Counted from the stretch's first letter, positions 54,295 through 63,632 are shown. The stretch is 64,000 bases of DNA from Streptomyces sp. R33 (GCF_041200175.1 NZ_CP165727.1:186001-250000), one strand, 5' to 3'. Numbers and translations are program-made. The notes: generated by a model from the sequence alone, not told the origin.

Positions 54295-54405
54295 GTTGTC
54301 GGCGAGAACTATCGCAACCCCCGGTCCATCGCGTTCAGCCGCGACGGCCGGCTCCTCGCCAGCGCCGCCGAGGACGGCACCACCCGCCGGTGGAGGATCA
54401 CCTGA
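54295..54405 (+). pseudogene. WD40 repeat fragment
   Basis: VVGENYRNPRSIAFSRDGRLLASAAEDGTTRRWRIT and a stop at 54403-54405: one WD40 blade with a natural C-terminal end. It lies 75 bp ahead of the WD40-kinase gene and is probably the tail of a former paralogue. Confidence 0.65.
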
Positions 54406-54479
54406 TGGACATCGACAGCCTTGCGGCACAATGACCCCTTGCACGTGCAGTAGTTGACAGGGGCGGCGAGGGGGCGGGG

Positions 54480-56441
54480 ATGCAGCCGGGGGAGCAACTG
54501 GCCGGACGGTACCGGCTGGACGTGCGGCTCGGGCACGGCGGTATGGGCGAGGTGTGGCGGGCCCATGACGTCGAGCTGGGCCGGACCGTGGCCGTGAAGG
54601 TGCTGCTGGAGTTCGACGCGTCGGAGGAGCAGCTCGGCCGGTTCCGCCGCGAGGCCGCCATCGGGGCCCGGCTCCAGCACCCCGGCATCACCGTCGTCCA
54701 CGACATCGGCCACCACGACGGCCGCCTCTTCATCGTGATGGAGCTGCTGGAAGGCCGGGACCTCTCGGACCTGCTGGCCGACTCGCCCGGCGACGGCCTC
54801 CCCCTGCCCCGGGCGCTCGATCTCGCCCTCCAGACGGCCGAGGCGCTGGCCGCCGCGCACGCACAGAAGGTGGTGCACCGGGACCTGAAACCCGGCAACC
54901 TCTTCCTCCTCACCGACGGCCGCCTCAAGATCTGCGACTTCGGCATCGCCCGCGCCGCCGACTCCACGACCGGGCTGACCGCCACCAGCAAGCTCTTCGG
55001 CACCCCGCCCTACATGGCCCCCGAGCAGTGGCGGGGCGAGTCCGTGGACGGGCGCTGCGACGTGTACGCCCTGGGGTGTGTGCTGTACGTGCTGCTGACC
55101 GGTGCTTCCCCCTTCGCCCGGGTCACACAGCCCTGGGTGCTGATGCGGATGCACCTGGACGAGGAGCCGCCCGCCCTGAGCTCCGTACGGGCGGACCTGC
55201 CGCCCGCGCTGGTGGAGCTGGTGGCGTCGATGCTGGCCAAGGGGCCGGCCGACCGGCCCGACGCCACCGCCGTCGCGGAGCGGCTGCGCGCGCTGCTGCG
55301 GGAGCCCGCCGTGCGCGACGTACCCACCATGGACCTGGGGGCGACCGCCCGGGCGGCCCCGGCCGACCCGGGGCCCAGCCGCCGGAACGTCCTGCTCGGG
55401 GCGCTCGGCGCGCTGGCGGGGATCTCGGGCGGGACGTACGCCGTCGTGCGGCTGACCGGCGGTGAGAAGGACGGCGGCACGGGCGACAAGAAGGCAGGCG
55501 ACAAGATCGGCGGCGGCGACTCCGAAGCCGGGAGCGGCGGGCCCGGTACGGGCGGGGTGCGCACCGCGTACGAGATCAAGAAGCACGCCGGCTCGGTGGA
55601 ATCGGTGGCGTTCAGCCCGGACAGCAGGTTCCTCGCCAGCGGCGGCAACGACCGCACGGTCCGGTTGTGGAACTTCCTCGGCGAGACCGGCCTCAGCCCC
55701 TTCCCCGGCCACGACGCCGCCGTGACCTGCGTGGCCTACAGCCCCGACGGCTCGGTCCTCGTCGGCGGGAGCGACAGGGCCCTCCGCCTGTACGACGTCT
55801 TCAGCCTGGAGTCCGTCGGCGTCCTGGCGGGACACACGGGGCAGGTGCGCGCGGTGGCGTTCGGCCCGGACGGCAAGACCGTGGCCAGTGGGGCCGACGA
55901 CGGCACCGTCCGTCTCTGGGACGTGGTGACCCGCTCCCCCGTCGCCGTCGCCACCCTCACCGGCCACGCCAAGCCGGTGCTGTCCCTGGCGTTCAGCCCC
56001 GACGGCACCCTCGCCAGCGGCAGCGCCGACGGCATCATCCGCCTCTGGGACCTCGGCAACCGCTCCACCACCGCCACACTCACCGGTCACACCAAGGCCG
56101 TCGCCTCGCTGGCGTTCAGCCCCGCCGGCAAGATCCTGGCGAGCGGCAGCGCCGACGGCACCATCCGCCTCTGGGACGCGGCCACCCGCACCGGCGCCAC
56201 CGCCGGCAACCTGACCGGGCACAACAGCAGCATCCGGTCGGTGGCGTTCAGTCCGGACGGCAGGACCCTCGCCAGCGGCGGCGGCCGTACCGTCCGGCTG
56301 TGGGACGTCGCTTCCCGCGTCCACCGCGCGACTCTCAACGGACACACCAGCGCCGTGACCTCGGTCGCGTTCAGCCCGAAGGGCGACACCCTCGCCAGCG
56401 GGAGCGACGACTCCACCATCCGGGTGTGGAAGCTGTCCTGA
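54480..56441 (+). CDS. Membrane Ser/Thr protein kinase with seven WD40 repeats
   Basis: ATG 54480 after GGGGGCGGGG; 653 residues. Kinase domain about 1-280: GHGGMGEVWRAHD (P-loop), AVKVLL (catalytic Lys), HRDLKPGNLF, ICDFGIARA and MAPEQW, so all key residues are kept. A membrane segment (NVLLGALGALAGISGGTYAVV, about 300-320) and Gly/Lys linker follow, then seven WD40 blades outside the cytoplasm from KKHAGSVESVAFSPD to TIRVWKLS. This is the PkwA-type layout, in which the propeller may sense an extracellular ligand and the kinase phosphorylates a target. No partner gene is adjacent. Confidence 0.93.
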   Translation: MQPGEQLAGRYRLDVRLGHGGMGEVWRAHDVELGRTVAVKVLLEFDASEEQLGRFRREAAIGARLQHPGITVVHDIGHHDGRLFIVMELLEGRDLSDLLADSPGDGLPLPRALDLALQTAEALAAAHAQKVVHRDLKPGNLFLLTDGRLKICDFGIARAADSTTGLTATSKLFGTPPYMAPEQWRGESVDGRCDVYALGCVLYVLLTGASPFARVTQPWVLMRMHLDEEPPALSSVRADLPPALVELVASMLAKGPADRPDATAVAERLRALLREPAVRDVPTMDLGATARAAPADPGPSRRNVLLGALGALAGISGGTYAVVRLTGGEKDGGTGDKKAGDKIGGGDSEAGSGGPGTGGVRTAYEIKKHAGSVESVAFSPDSRFLASGGNDRTVRLWNFLGETGLSPFPGHDAAVTCVAYSPDGSVLVGGSDRALRLYDVFSLESVGVLAGHTGQVRAVAFGPDGKTVASGADDGTVRLWDVVTRSPVAVATLTGHAKPVLSLAFSPDGTLASGSADGIIRLWDLGNRSTTATLTGHTKAVASLAFSPAGKILASGSADGTIRLWDAATRTGATAGNLTGHNSSIRSVAFSPDGRTLASGGGRTVRLWDVASRVHRATLNGHTSAVTSVAFSPKGDTLASGSDDSTIRVWKLS

Positions 56442-56871
56442 CGGCAGCGAAGATGACCGGATGCCACGAACGTGGAGTTCGGCCTGGACGTCCGCGGACG
56501 GGCCGGCCCGGGCTGTGCCGTGCCGCTGGGCTGTCCGCCCGACTGTCCCAACCCCGAGCGCGGTGAGCATCCGTCGACGCCGCATCAGCAGGCCCCCAGC
56601 CACCGAAGCCTGACAGCAGGCGGGCGCCGTCAGCCGTGCCGCCGCGCACGACCCCCCGCCGTCCGTGCGGGGCTCGGCGACCAGTGTTACAGGCGCACTG
56701 GCATCGGCATCGAGAAGACGTCTCGGTGCCGGTCCCGCAGATCGCCAGAACCGCCATGCGGTCGCCCAACCTCGAGTGCTGGCAAGCCGGGACCAGTACG
56801 GTAAAGAGCAGCCACACGCCCGCCACGCGGAGACCGAGAGGCAACGCTCACTCCGGACAAAGGAGCCTGTC

Positions 56872-57018
56872 GTGACGGTCACGAAGGAAGAACTCATCTG
56901 GGCAACGATCCGCATGCTCGGCCAAGCAGCCGGCATGCTCCTCCTCCTCGGAATCGCGATCATCATCACAGCAGCCCTCGCGGTCACGATCAAAGAGCAC
57001 ACCAAACCCCCGCGGTAG
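56872..57018 (+). CDS. Small single-pass membrane protein, 48 aa
   Basis: GTG 56872 after AAGGAGCC gives (M)TVTKEELIWATIRMLGQAAGMLLLLGIAIIITAALAVTIKEHTKPPR: one hydrophobic helix with short charged ends. Too small for domain assignment. Spacing and codon use support it. Confidence 0.6.
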   Translation: MTVTKEELIWATIRMLGQAAGMLLLLGIAIIITAALAVTIKEHTKPPR

Positions 57019-57177
57019 TAGGGACTACCGCAGATCAGGCCCCATCCCCGAGCCCGACCTTCAGGACCGCAGACGCGGATGCTGCCGTCTGGCTCGTTGG
57101 AATTGAGCTGCGGCAATGGGGCGATGGGCGTTTCACCCTGACCGCCGTGCCTCGCGGCCCCGAACTGGCCCCGTGCC

Positions 57178-57849
57178 TCAGCGATCGCGGCCAGTGCCCG
57201 CCGGGCCTGCGGTGAGCACCGGCTCGGCCGCCACGTCCCTTCGCTCGGCCCGCCGCCTCGACACCCGGCGCCACGCCCCCGCACCGGCCAGGAGCGCCAG
57301 CCCGTCCACCACCGCCGCGGACAGCCCCATCGCCGCGACCGTCTGCCACGAGTGCTCGTCCAGCTCCCCACCCTCCGGCGACGCCCACAGCCGGATCCGG
57401 TGCCCGTCCGGGTGCACCTTGTCCGCCGGGCGCACCTCGTCGAAGGTGCGTCCACCGACCGACCAGACGTACCGGCACTCGACCTCGTCCTCCGGCCCCG
57501 CACCCTCGTCCCAGCGCTGGCCGGTCACCCGGCAACCGCTGAGCTCGATCGATACCGGTTCCGTCGTCCGCGCCCGGAGCAGGACCTGCTCCACCGTGCC
57601 GCCCGTGGTCACGACCCCGGCCAGCACCAACACCGTCAGCCCGCCAGCGGCCAGCGCGTCGGCCCACCGGTCCAGACCCGGCCGGAGCCTGAGCCCGACC
57701 AGCGCCGTCACCAGGCCCGCCCCGAGCAGGACGAGCGGCCAGGCCGTCCACGGCGCCCCGTCCGCCCAGTTCCACAGCAGCACGCCCGCGCCGACGACCG
57801 CGGCCACCGACCCCCCGACCGCGATGCACCCGCCTACCTTCTGCGCCAC
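57178..57849 (-). CDS. Membrane protein, 223 aa
   Basis: GTG 57849 after AGGGGGTGCGAA. Four hydrophobic helices (GGSVAAVVGAGVLLWNW, WPLVLLGAGLVTALVGL, ALAAGGLTVLVLAGVV, and LSAAVVDGLALLAGAGAW) surround an external loop with SIELSGCRVTGQRW, VECRYVWSVGGRTFDEVRPADKVHPDGHRIRLW. The loop resembles the DUF3592-like beta domain found in actinobacterial membrane proteins. The DUF is only a resemblance. Upstream gene destroyed by the IS630 at 58.07 kb. Confidence 0.7.
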   Translation of the reverse strand: MAQKVGGCIAVGGSVAAVVGAGVLLWNWADGAPWTAWPLVLLGAGLVTALVGLRLRPGLDRWADALAAGGLTVLVLAGVVTTGGTVEQVLLRARTTEPVSIELSGCRVTGQRWDEGAGPEDEVECRYVWSVGGRTFDEVRPADKVHPDGHRIRLWASPEGGELDEHSWQTVAAMGLSAAVVDGLALLAGAGAWRRVSRRRAERRDVAAEPVLTAGPAGTGRDR

Positions 57850-57869
57850 TTCGCACCCCCTTTCCCTCG

Positions 57870-58062
57870 CTACCCACCCGTCCGATCCCGCAACCACGCC
57901 GCCACCGCCAGGTAGTCGTCCGCCGCCAGCCCGACCCGGGCGTCCACCCGGCGGAGCAGCGTGTCCCCTGGGTGGTGCGCCGCCACCCACGCCCGGTTGG
58001 CGTCGCCGATCTCGTCGTCGACCTACACGCCCTCCGCGTACGCCACGATCCCGCGCCTCTTT
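57870..58062 (-). pseudogene. 3' fragment of a gene cut by the IS630 element
   Basis: VDDEIGDANRAWVAAHHPGDTLLRRVDARVG and LAADDYLAVAAWLRDRTGG, preceded by an internal TAG (after VAYAEGV). Protein-like, ends at 57870, 20 bp before the next gene start. Its 5' part is missing where the IS630 begins at 58070. Confidence 0.5.
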
Positions 58063-58077
58063 CAAGCTAGTGCCGCC

Positions 58078-59211
58078 TCAGGCAACGTTCGCCCTGTCGA
58101 CGACGGTGCGTAGGCGCCGGTCGTCGGCATGGCGGTTTCGCCAGTTGATGTAGCGGCGGATCATGCTGCCCTGTTCCTTGTGGTCGGCATGGTCGGTGCC
58201 GTCGAGGGTGAAGTAGCGCAGGGCCGTGAACTGGGCCTCGATGCGGTTGAGCCAGGAGGAGTTCGTCGGGGTGTAGGCGATCTCGACGTTGTTCGCGGCC
58301 GCCCAGGTGCCGACCCGCTGGCACCTCTTCGTGGTCAGATGCGGGGAGAAGTTGTCGCAGACGATCGCGATGCGGACGTTGTCCGGGTGGAGGCTGCGCA
58401 GGTAGCGGCAGAACTCCAGGAACTGCGTCCGCTTCTTGACCGGTTTGATGTGGCCGTAGAGCTTGTCTTTGGCCAGGTCCAGGGCAGCGAACAGATGCCG
58501 CACTCCGCCGTAGCGGTTGTAGGTCGCCCGCCGTCGCCGGCGTGGTTCACGGTCGGGGGTTTTGTGCTTGCCGCCGCGCTCGGCCCATTGCCGGCCCGGG
58601 TGGGGCATCAGGTTCAGTGGGCCGAACTCGTCCAGGCAGAAGATGACTTCAGGCTCGCCATCCTCGGGTACGACCTCGCCGTCGGCGATCGCGTAGAGGT
58701 GCTCGACGCGGGCCTTCTTGGCCGCGTAGTCCGGATCGCGGGAGGCTTTCCAGGTCTTCAGGCGTTGAAACGAGACGCCTTCCTCGCGGAGCAGGATGCG
58801 CAGGCCCTCGTGGCTGATGTCGTCGACCACCCCCTCGGCAACAAGGAAGTTCGCCAGCTTGGTCAGGCTCCAGGTGGAGAACGGCAGGGCGTGCTCGGTC
58901 GGCTTCGGCTTCGCGATCTTCTTGATCTCACGCCGCTCGGGCAGCGTGAACGTCTTGGGGCGGCCGCCCTTGTACTTCGGATACAGCGACTCGAAGCCGT
59001 CAGCGTTGAAGTTGTGGATCACATCCCGGACCCGGTCATCGCTGGTGAACGACACCTCGGCGATCCTCGCCACCGGTATGCCCTGCGCGGACAGCAGCAC
59101 CATCTGCGCGCGCCGCCACATCACGACCGAGCCGGTGCCTCTCCGAACGATCCGCAGTAACCGCCGGCCCTCGTCGTCACCGATCTCACGAACCCGCACC
59201 CGTTCAGCCAT
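58078..59211 (-). CDS. IS630-family transposase, single frame
   Basis: ATG 59211 (MAERVRVREIGDDEGRRLLRIVRRG); 377 residues. HTH part RAQMVLLSAQGIPVARIAEVSFTSDDRVRDVIHNF, linker (KYKGGRPKTFTLPERREIKKIAK), catalytic VIFCLDEFGPLNL (Asp), RIAIVCDNFSPH (Asp) and SSWLNRIEAQFT (Glu). Unlike the other IS630 genes here, no frameshift is needed. It acts on the ends at 58070 and 59568. The relic at 1160-1330 is a copy of part of this gene. Confidence 0.92.
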   Translation of the reverse strand: MAERVRVREIGDDEGRRLLRIVRRGTGSVVMWRRAQMVLLSAQGIPVARIAEVSFTSDDRVRDVIHNFNADGFESLYPKYKGGRPKTFTLPERREIKKIAKPKPTEHALPFSTWSLTKLANFLVAEGVVDDISHEGLRILLREEGVSFQRLKTWKASRDPDYAAKKARVEHLYAIADGEVVPEDGEPEVIFCLDEFGPLNLMPHPGRQWAERGGKHKTPDREPRRRRRATYNRYGGVRHLFAALDLAKDKLYGHIKPVKKRTQFLEFCRYLRSLHPDNVRIAIVCDNFSPHLTTKRCQRVGTWAAANNVEIAYTPTNSSWLNRIEAQFTALRYFTLDGTDHADHKEQGSMIRRYINWRNRHADDRRLRTVVDRANVA

Positions 59212-59258
59212 GCACACAGCCTGGCAGTAACCCGAACCGGCAGACGGCTTCGACTGCG

Positions 59259-59525
59259 TCACATCGTCCGGCGATTCCTCAGCTCGGCAAGCCATTCGCT
59301 TACCTGCTCGTCGTCGTGCAGGTAGCCGCCGCTCTCGTCCACTGGAAGATCAATTCCGTGGAGGAGACTCAGCGCCCACCAGGAGACGTCGTCCCAATCG
59401 AGCCCGTTGTCAGTCACCCATCGCCCGGCCCAGCGGTCGACCTCGTCCCGGGTCAACCGACCTTCGGCAATCGCTACGAAGCGGTCTTCGATCTCATCAA
59501 GAGTCGGCTGGCGACTGGCATCCAT
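59259..59525 (-). CDS. Passenger protein inside the IS630 element, 88 aa
   Basis: ATG 59525; MDASRQPTLDEIEDRFVAIAEGRLTRDEVDRWAGRWVTDNGLDWDDVSWWALSLLHGIDLPVDESGGYL, acidic, with two Trp-rich helices. It ends 47 bp before the transposase start, same strand, so probably co-transcribed. The form is that of small Streptomyces immunity-like proteins, not of a transposition helper I know. An inverted-repeat border 40 bp upstream shows it belongs to the element. Confidence 0.65.
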   Translation of the reverse strand: MDASRQPTLDEIEDRFVAIAEGRLTRDEVDRWAGRWVTDNGLDWDDVSWWALSLLHGIDLPVDESGGYLHDDEQVSEWLAELRNRRTM

Positions 59526-59668
59526 GCCCTGACCGTACAGGCAGGGCAAACGTTGGCTGATGCAGCACTAGTTGCGTGCCCACCCCCAGAACCTGAAAAT
59601 CGAACTGCGATGGCTCAGGGTGCTGTCGGAATTGCTGAACAACTTCTGCCCGTGGTGCGCGCGGCCGG

Positions 59669-60253
59669 TCACTGTCGGGTCATCAGGCCGAGGCCGTACT
59701 CGAAGCGCTCGTCGAATGAGGCGTCGCGCAGATGGGCGACCACGCGGCTGAGCGCGGGGTAGCCGCCGGGCGCCAGGGCATCGACCAGATCGTCACCGTC
59801 GGCGCGCGCGGCCGCCTCTTCTTCCTGGGCCAGCCCCAGGACGAAGTAGACGATCGTCCAGCAGGTCCAGGCGGCCGCCCGCTCGTCGAGCCCGCCGGAC
59901 AGCAACGCTTCGACCATCGTGTCGGCGAAACTCAGGGTCCCTGGCTCCGCGGCGTGGGTGCCGGCCACGATCACCGCGCCGTCGCGGTGGGACAGCAGGG
60001 CCCGCCGGTAGCGGCGGGCCAGCTCGCGCACCCGCTCCTGCCACTGGCCGGGCAGATCCGCCAGGGACACCTCGGCCACGATCGCGTCGGCCATGAGTTC
60101 CAGCAGGCGGGCCTTGGACTTGGCGTGCCAGAGCACGGTGTTCATTCGCACACCAAGCCGGTCGGCGACACCGCGGATCGACACCGCCTCTGCGCCCCGG
60201 TCGTCCAGCAGCTCCAATGCCGCCCGCACAACGCCCTCTTGCTTTTTGGTCAC
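59669..60253 (-). CDS. TetR-family repressor
   Basis: ATG 60253; 194 residues. MTKKQEGVVRAALELLDDRGAEAVSIRGVADRLGVRMNTVLWHAKSKARLLELMADAI is the TetR helix-turn-helix; the ligand domain continues to GGYPALSRVVAHLRDASFDERFEYGLGLMTRQ (TetR_C_1 type). Divergent from a flavin monooxygenase gene; two palindromes in the 42 bp between the starts are its likely operators. One overlaps its own start codon, so it should repress itself and the neighbour, and be released by a small aromatic or antibiotic ligand. Confidence 0.92.
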   Translation of the reverse strand: MTKKQEGVVRAALELLDDRGAEAVSIRGVADRLGVRMNTVLWHAKSKARLLELMADAIVAEVSLADLPGQWQERVRELARRYRRALLSHRDGAVIVAGTHAAEPGTLSFADTMVEALLSGGLDERAAAWTCWTIVYFVLGLAQEEEAAARADGDDLVDALAPGGYPALSRVVAHLRDASFDERFEYGLGLMTRQ

Positions 60254-60260
60254 TGACCAA
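60246..60260. promoter_or_regulatory. TetR operator 1
   Basis: TTGGTCACTGACCAA, a palindrome around an odd centre, overlapping the TetR start codon. Confidence 0.75.
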
Positions 60261-60268
60261 GTCTACTT

Positions 60269-60285
60269 CTTGGTCAGTGACCAAG
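60269..60285. promoter_or_regulatory. TetR operator 2
   Basis: CTTGGTCAGTGACCAAG, the same 15-bp palindrome as operator 1, extended by C and G; centres 24 bp apart. It ends 10 bp before the monooxygenase GTG and overlaps its ribosome site. Confidence 0.75.
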
Positions 60286-60295
60286 GAGGAGACCT

Positions 60296-61714
60296 GTGAT
60301 CGTCATCATCGGAGCAGGGCCCGTCGGCCTCTGGCTGGCAGCCGAACTGCGCCTGGGCGGGGCCGAAGTCACCGTGCTGGAAGCCAGGACGGAACCGAAC
60401 CCGCACTCCAGAGCCCTCACCATCCACCCCCGCACCCTGGAACTGCTGGCGTGCCGTGGCATCGTCGAACGCTTCCTGGCCGAGGGCCGCCCCATCCCGG
60501 ACGGCCACTTCGGCGGTCTGGACGACCGCATGGACTTCGGCGTGCTCGACACGCCGTTCCCGTTCACCCTGGCGCTGCCGCAGGCCCGTACGGAGGCACT
60601 GCTGGAGGAGCACGCACTCGCCGCCGGAGTCCAGGTGCGACGGGGTCACGAGGTCATCGACCTGACCCAGGACGCGTCAGGCGTGACTGTCGAGGTCGCC
60701 GGACGGTCCCCCATGCGGGCCGAGTACGTCGTCGGCTGCGACGGCACGCGCAGCATCGTGCGCGAGAACACCGGGATCGCCTTCCCCGGCACCGCTGCCA
60801 CCGTCTGGGGCTGGCTCGGTGACGTCGTCCTGGACGACCCGCCTCCGGGCGTGGTCAACACCTCCGGACCCAAGGGCGGCCTCATGGTGGTACCCCTGCC
60901 GGGCGGTGTGCACCGGATCGTCGGCGGCGATCCGGCCAGCACCCGCCCCGACCGGCCCGGGGAGCTGGCCCTGGACGAGCTGCGGGCCAAGGTCGTGGCC
61001 ATCACCGGCGGCGACTTCGGTATGCGCGACCCGCGCTGGCTCTCGCGGTTCGGCAATGCCACCCGACAAGCCGAGCACTACCGCAAGGGACGGGTGCTGC
61101 TCGCCGGCGACGCCGCGCACATGCACTTCCCGACAGGTGGCGTCGGCCTCAACGTCGGCCTCCAGGACGCCGCCAACCTCGGCTGGAAACTGGCCGCCGT
61201 CGCCACGGGCGCCGCACCCGACACCCTCCTAGACACCTACCACGACGAACGTCACCCGGTCGGCGCCGAGCTGCTCGCGTCCACCCGCGCGCAGACCGCG
61301 CTGATGACCGGCTACACCCCCGAGGGGCAGGCCCTGAGAGCCTTGCTGAGCGATCTCATCGCCGGCGTGCCTACCCTCTCCCGCACCCTTGCCGAAAGGG
61401 TGTCCGGGCTGTCCGTCGCCTACCCGGCCGGGGACGGTCACCACCTCATCGGCACCCGCGCCCCCGACCTGGCCCTAGACGGCGACACCAGCCTGTTCGC
61501 CCTGCTACACGCAGGCCGTCATCTGCTGCTGGACCTGACCGGAACAGTGCGCGCCGTAGAGGGCGTCACCCTGCACCGTGCGACGTCGGTCGTGCCGCAC
61601 ACCGACTGGAAGGGCGTGACGGCCGCGCTGATCCGGCCCGACGGCCATGTCGCCTGGGCTGACGACGAGTCGAACGCCGACGCCGAGGCGGCCGTGGCAC
61701 GGAGGTGGGGATGA
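60296..61714 (+). CDS. FAD-dependent aromatic monooxygenase (UbiH/PgaE/Rox type)
   Basis: GTG 60296 after AAGGAGGAGACCT; 472 residues. MIVIIGAGPVGLWLAAELRLGGAEVTVLEAR is the FAD-binding GxGxxG; VGCDGTRSIVREN (DG motif) and RVLLAGDAAHMHFPTGGVGLNVGLQDAANLGWKLA (GD motif) follow at the expected distances. The C-terminal thioredoxin-like part (LFALLHAGRHLLLDLTG) is shared with rifampicin and polyketide hydroxylases. It inserts oxygen in aromatic or polyketide substrates with NADPH. The paired TetR repressor suggests an inducible drug-inactivation or tailoring role. Confidence 0.92.
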   Translation: MIVIIGAGPVGLWLAAELRLGGAEVTVLEARTEPNPHSRALTIHPRTLELLACRGIVERFLAEGRPIPDGHFGGLDDRMDFGVLDTPFPFTLALPQARTEALLEEHALAAGVQVRRGHEVIDLTQDASGVTVEVAGRSPMRAEYVVGCDGTRSIVRENTGIAFPGTAATVWGWLGDVVLDDPPPGVVNTSGPKGGLMVVPLPGGVHRIVGGDPASTRPDRPGELALDELRAKVVAITGGDFGMRDPRWLSRFGNATRQAEHYRKGRVLLAGDAAHMHFPTGGVGLNVGLQDAANLGWKLAAVATGAAPDTLLDTYHDERHPVGAELLASTRAQTALMTGYTPEGQALRALLSDLIAGVPTLSRTLAERVSGLSVAYPAGDGHHLIGTRAPDLALDGDTSLFALLHAGRHLLLDLTGTVRAVEGVTLHRATSVVPHTDWKGVTAALIRPDGHVAWADDESNADAEAAVARRWG

Positions 61715-61869
61715 AACGCCGACATCGCGGGCATGGACGGCCGGCCTGCTGCGGAGCCTCTCCGGGGAGCGCGGTGCAACGATCGAGGAGCGAACCCCTC
61801 GCGTGTTACCCGGTGGTAAGGAATGATGGCGGTGACCATCCACGAGGCAGGCCGGGGGCTGAGACAGCG

Positions 61870-63285
61870 GTGACGACTTTCGACGAACGGGCCATCGTGC
61901 ACGCCTTTTCGGATGACGCCCTCGGAGAGCACGACGCCGTCGGTCTCGCCGCGGCGATCCGGCGGGGCGAGGTCTCCGCCGCCGAGGCCGCCCGCGACGC
62001 GGGGAAGCGGGTACGGGCGGTCGAGGCACGACTTGGCGCGGTCCAGGCGCACGTCGACATCCCTGCGCGCGCTGCCGGAACGGGCGGTGTCTTCGCGGGG
62101 GTGCCGACCTTCGTCAAGGACAACACCGACTACCGCGGTCTCCCCACGGGCCACGGCAGCGCGGCCTTCCGTCCGAGGGCGGCGCGGCGGCACGCGCCGT
62201 TCACCCGACAGTTCCTGAGCAGCGGCGTCACGGTGCTGGGCAAAACCCGCCTGCCCGAGTTCGGGTTCAGCCCGACCACCGAGTACGAGGGTGCCGAACC
62301 GGTTCGCAACCCGTGGCACACGGGCTACTCGGCGGGTGGTTCGTCGGGCGGCAGCGCCGCGCTCGTCGCCGCCGGAGCGGTGCCGATCGCGCACGCCAAC
62401 GACGGCGGTGGCTCGATCCGGATACCGGCCGCGTGCTGCGGACTGGTCGGCCTCAAACCGACCCGTGGCCGGGTCGTCGCGAATGCCCAGAGCCGTCAAC
62501 TGCCGCTCGACCTCGTCTGCGACGGAATCGTGAGCCGTTCCGTGCGGGACGCCGCCGCGTTCCTCGCCGCCGCCGAGGCGTACCGGCGGAGCCCGAAGCT
62601 GCCGCCCCTGGGCCGCGTCGAAGGGCCTTCGGAGCAACGGCTGCGCATCGGGTTCCTGCTGGACTCGCCGAACGGTGTCCGCTCCGACACCACGACCCGC
62701 GCGGCGGTCACGCAGACCGTGACGGCGCTCGAACGGCTCGGCCACACTGTGGAGCCCGTGGAGTTGGCCGTCGATCCGAGTTTCACGGACGACTTCCTCA
62801 CGTACTGGGGGATGCTGTCCTTCCTCATCGGCGTCACCGGCCGGACCGTCGGTGCGGACTTCGACCGGCGCCGCATGGACAGCCTCAGCCGAGGGCTGCG
62901 CGAGGAGTATCTGCGGCACTGGCGGCGCACTCCCGGCGTGCTGCGGAGGCTGAAGCGTACGAGGGAGACGTATGCGGCCTCGTTCCGCGGGCTCGACCTC
63001 GTGCTGTCTCCCGTACTCGCCCACACCACGCCGCCGATCGGCCATCTCAGCCCGGCCGTTCCCTACCCGACCCTGATCGAACGGATCCTCGCGTACGTGG
63101 CGTTCACACCGGTCGACAACGTCGTCGGCACACCCTCCATCTCAGTGCCCACGGCGAGTGCCACAGAGGACGGGCTGCCCGTCGGCGTCATGTTCTCCGG
63201 GCGTCCCGGCGGTGAACGGAAGCTGCTCGAGGTCGCGTTCGAGCTGGAGGCCGACCGCCCCTTCCGGCGTATCCAGGACCTCTGA
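61870..63285 (+). CDS. Amidase-signature family hydrolase
   Basis: GTG 61870 ([20 protein letters not shown]); 471 residues. The catalytic triad Ser-cisSer-Lys is visible: TFVKDNTD (Lys), [16 protein letters not shown] (cis-Ser region) and [22 protein letters not shown] (nucleophile Ser). The family hydrolyses amides, e.g. 6-aminohexanoate oligomers or aryl amides; the substrate here is unclear. The gene follows the monooxygenase by 155 bp, with a weak ribosome site, so it may be co-expressed with it. An upstream frame extension exists but lacks a start signal. Confidence 0.9.
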   Translation: MTTFDERAIVHAFSDDALGEHDAVGLAAAIRRGEVSAAEAARDAGKRVRAVEARLGAVQAHVDIPARAAGTGGVFAGVPTFVKDNTDYRGLPTGHGSAAFRPRAARRHAPFTRQFLSSGVTVLGKTRLPEFGFSPTTEYEGAEPVRNPWHTGYSAGGSSGGSAALVAAGAVPIAHANDGGGSIRIPAACCGLVGLKPTRGRVVANAQSRQLPLDLVCDGIVSRSVRDAAAFLAAAEAYRRSPKLPPLGRVEGPSEQRLRIGFLLDSPNGVRSDTTTRAAVTQTVTALERLGHTVEPVELAVDPSFTDDFLTYWGMLSFLIGVTGRTVGADFDRRRMDSLSRGLREEYLRHWRRTPGVLRRLKRTRETYAASFRGLDLVLSPVLAHTTPPIGHLSPAVPYPTLIERILAYVAFTPVDNVVGTPSISVPTASATEDGLPVGVMFSGRPGGERKLLEVAFELEADRPFRRIQDL

Positions 63286-63389
63286 CGGGGTCGCCTACCG
63301 CCAACTCCCCCACCGTGGAACCCGGCACTGCCCGACCGGCGTCCAGATCAGCCCGCGTCGTTGCGCGCATCCCGAGGCGGGCCGATCGT

Positions 63390-63632
63390 CGGGGCATCCC
63401 ACCCTCCGCCCAACCCCTGCGGGCCCAGCGGAAGGTCCCACCCGACGGACGCGTCATGGTCGGCGGCCAGCGCCTGTAGATCGGACGCGCTCACGCCGGC
63501 AAGACCGTCACGATCATCATCGAGGACACCTGCCTCCGCGTCCTCGACGGCTACACCGAGCTGGCCACCCACCCCCGCACCACAGACAAACCAGTCAAAC
63601 GAGTACCGACCGTGACGCGCACTCGCCGCTGA
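63390..63632 (+). pseudogene. C-terminal relic of an IS481/Mu-type transposase
   Basis: LRAQRKVPPDGRVMVGGQRL, a TAG, then IGRAHAGKTVTIIIEDTCLRVLDGY and KPVKRVPTVTRTRR to a stop at 63630-63632. The VxxGGQ, IGRAHAGKTVTI and LDGY patterns are the C-terminal beta-barrel of IS481/Mu-type transposases. The catalytic domain is gone. Confidence 0.7.

Larger units (their letters stand above)
58070..59568 (-). mobile_element. IS630-family element with a passenger gene
   Basis: The ends TGC(C/T)GC(C/A)TCAG(G/C)CAACGTT read inward from TA dinucleotides (58068-58069 and 59569-59570, in CTAG). The inverted repeats, 26-28 bp with about five mismatches, enclose 1499 bp: the transposase and, in front of it, a 88-codon gene on the same strand. 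This is longer than the 1.1-1.2 kb of the other IS630 copies in the window. Confidence 0.8.

Noticed and set aside
54309..57503. 1064-residue minus-strand reading frame
   Set aside because: It is the shadow of the kinase-WD40 gene: low-complexity Gly/Arg/Val/Pro composition, no domain, and the plus-strand frame carries complete kinase and WD40 motifs.
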